From Brasenia schreberi (taxonomy: Eukaryota > Streptophyta > Magnoliopsida > Nymphaeales > Cabombaceae): a stretch of DNA of 64,000 nucleotides. A model generated the notes under the pieces. That model saw nothing but the letters and a program-made list of their open reading frames with translations, searched no databases and was not told where the DNA came from. The stretch is from the NCBI GenBank assembly GCA_036023115.1, contig JAYKKT010000064.1, positions 7,076,501-7,140,500 of the forward strand. The letters run 5' to 3'. Position numbers and translations under genes: made by a program. Positions 62,970 through 64,000 of this stretch are shown here, in pieces. Position 1 is the first letter of the stretch. The number at the start of each line of letters is the position of its first letter.

Positions 62970-63275
62970 CACTTGATGCAGATTCGGGCAGTGAATTTAA
63001 TAGCAAGCACTCTACAACTGGATATTATATTTTCATTGTGTGACTCTCGTCTCATGGAGATGTAAAAAGCGGCAATAAGTGTCTCTCCTCCACTCAAGCC
63101 GAATACAGAGGCATGGCCAATACCACAACTGAGTTAACTTGGTTAAGAAGGCTTTTTAAGACCCGGATGTCAACATCCAATCTACTTCCATACTATACTA
63201 TGATAGGAAGAGTTATATGTACATCACCAATAATAACACCAAACCATATTGAGATGAGCAGTCACTATATTAGAA
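62970..63275 (+). mobile_element. Ty1/copia RNase H remnant
   Basis: The plus strand reads DADSGSEFNSKHSTTGYYIF, then SSHGDVKSGNKCLSSTQAEY and RGMANTTTELTWLRRLF, then HIEMSSHYIRK. These match the copia RNase H order DADWA..., S.STTGY, K....SS.EAEYRA, WL..LL and KHIEID.HFIREK. There is a stop after YYIFIV and a shift before HIEM. The last ~60 residues expected before an LTR are missing. Confidence 0.88.
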
Positions 63276-63286
63276 AAAGTGTTTAT

Positions 63287-63589
63287 TGTTGGAAGACGTT
63301 TTATAAGCTTTACAAGCTTTATTGTTTTGCTGTAATTATGATAGTTAATTAGTTATAGGTTAACAATGATTTTAAAGGTAGCTTTAAAATAAAGTCTCAT
63401 TAATGGCATATTAGTAAATAATGAATTGTAATCTCAGTATTTAAAGGATGAAAACCCTTAACCGTGTAGTCTGGAAAAGAATAGAAATAAAGAAAGGATT
63501 AGGGTGGTTGTGTGCAGGCCGATTCCCTCCATTATTCTCTGTTGATCTCATCTTGATGTTTATGTATGAACGCATGAAAAACTCGAACA
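63287..63589 (+). mobile_element. Copia LTR (303 bp)
   Basis: Runs from TGTTGGAAGACG to CTCGAACA, with the TG...CA ends expected of an LTR. It lies just after copia RNase H and ends exactly at a primer-binding site. No second LTR is inside the window to confirm the ends. Confidence 0.65.
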
Positions 63590-63602
63590 TGGTATTAGAG
63601 CC
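63590..63602 (+). promoter_or_regulatory. Retrotransposon primer-binding site (tRNA-iMet type)
   Basis: TGGTATTAGAGCC matches the plant initiator-methionine primer-binding site TGGTATCAGAGC with one C/T change, directly after the LTR terminal CA. Confidence 0.75.
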
Positions 63603-63784
63603 TCCTTTGCGAGTGTAGCAGCCCACGGTACCTGAAAAAGAGACATCACTAAGTATATACATTTTTTATGTGAAATTTTTTTGGATAGGCGGTATTTTTC
63701 AACAACTAGTTCAGCGTGCACGTCTAATAGAGATTGCACATCATTATCTGTGAAAGACCACAGATTCTTTTGAAGATTGGTGTC

Positions 63785-63907
63785 ATAAGATCAAGTTTCT
63801 GGCAATTATTTCAATCAAGACAAGAAAATATTCCTGCCAACCATCACAGCATGATAGGATCAATTTTTTGGCAACTATTTCAATCACGACAGGAAAAATA
63901 TTCCTGC
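63785..63907. repeat. ~69-bp tandem repeat
   Basis: GATCAAGTTTCTGGCAATTA at 63789 recurs as GATCAATTTTTTGGCAACTA at 63858, each ending in an ATATTCCTGC block. Lies downstream of the copia primer-binding site. Confidence 0.8.
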
Positions 63908-64000
63908 GTGAAACTTGCACAAACTATTAGATCAACAAGAACAGGGGTAAAGCCCCATCACGGCAAAAGGATAAATCTCAGCTGGCGCTAGAGGAATGGA

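Overview
The window looks like a low-gene-density stretch of a flowering-plant nuclear genome. It is AT-rich, full of long AT, CT and GT microsatellites, and carries GT-AG introns, plant RTE-type LINEs, Ty3/gypsy and Ty1/copia remnants and plant-specific transcription factors (TCP and LOB-domain families). Nothing seen fixes the species. I found no bacterial operon, CRISPR array, rRNA or tRNA gene.

Genes. Two host genes look intact: a CYC/TB1-class TCP transcription factor on the minus strand (10388-11503) and an ASYMMETRIC LEAVES2/LBD6-like LOB-domain gene on the plus strand (CDS 56404-57288), which has a likely 5'UTR intron ending four bases before its ATG. Two more host loci are partial, both on the minus strand. 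One is the 3' end of a gene with a C-terminal SAP domain (36132-36459), with a second, diverged copy of its penultimate exon at 40341-40415. The other is a serine-rich first exon starting MPWW (42630-42997) that resembles the N-terminus of plant MAPKKK3/5-type kinases; no kinase exons were recognised.

Mobile DNA. At least eight pieces of one RTE-clade LINE family (endonuclease plus reverse transcriptase, very short 3'UTR, TTG-repeat tail) are present. They are 2374-5385, 28267-31525 (full length, 17-bp target-site duplication), 36992-40063 (minus, near full length), 51745-52240 (3' stub) and old fragments at 16545-17635, 22381-22707, 49768-49823 and 50925-51025. The 28-31 kb element sits inside a decayed gypsy reverse transcriptase whose frame reads on across the insertion. 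Rearranged gypsy pieces in both orientations fill 31.5-35.2 kb. The right edge has a copia RNase H remnant, a 303-bp LTR and a tRNA-iMet-type primer-binding site. Short repeat families with inverted ends occur several times (CAGTGGCGGATCT ends; AACCGG-rich elements with TAGACAYG ends).

Layout. 0-2.3 kb intergenic with a 130-bp tandem duplication; 2.4-5.5 LINE; 5.5-10.4 intergenic; 10.4-11.5 TCP gene; 11.5-16.5 intergenic; 16.5-26.1 old LINE and short repeats; 28.2-35.2 LINE nested in gypsy debris; 36.1-43.0 partial genes interrupted by a LINE; 43-55.6 microsatellite and MITE-rich intergenic DNA; 55.7-57.3 AS2-like gene; 57.3-64 intergenic, a possible LTR region and the copia tail. The host genes are independent developmental or signalling loci; no shared pathway is implied by proximity. 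I found no clearly new biological system. The most unusual structures are the SAP-gene exon duplication split by a LINE and the 118-bp tandem duplication across a LINE 3' junction.
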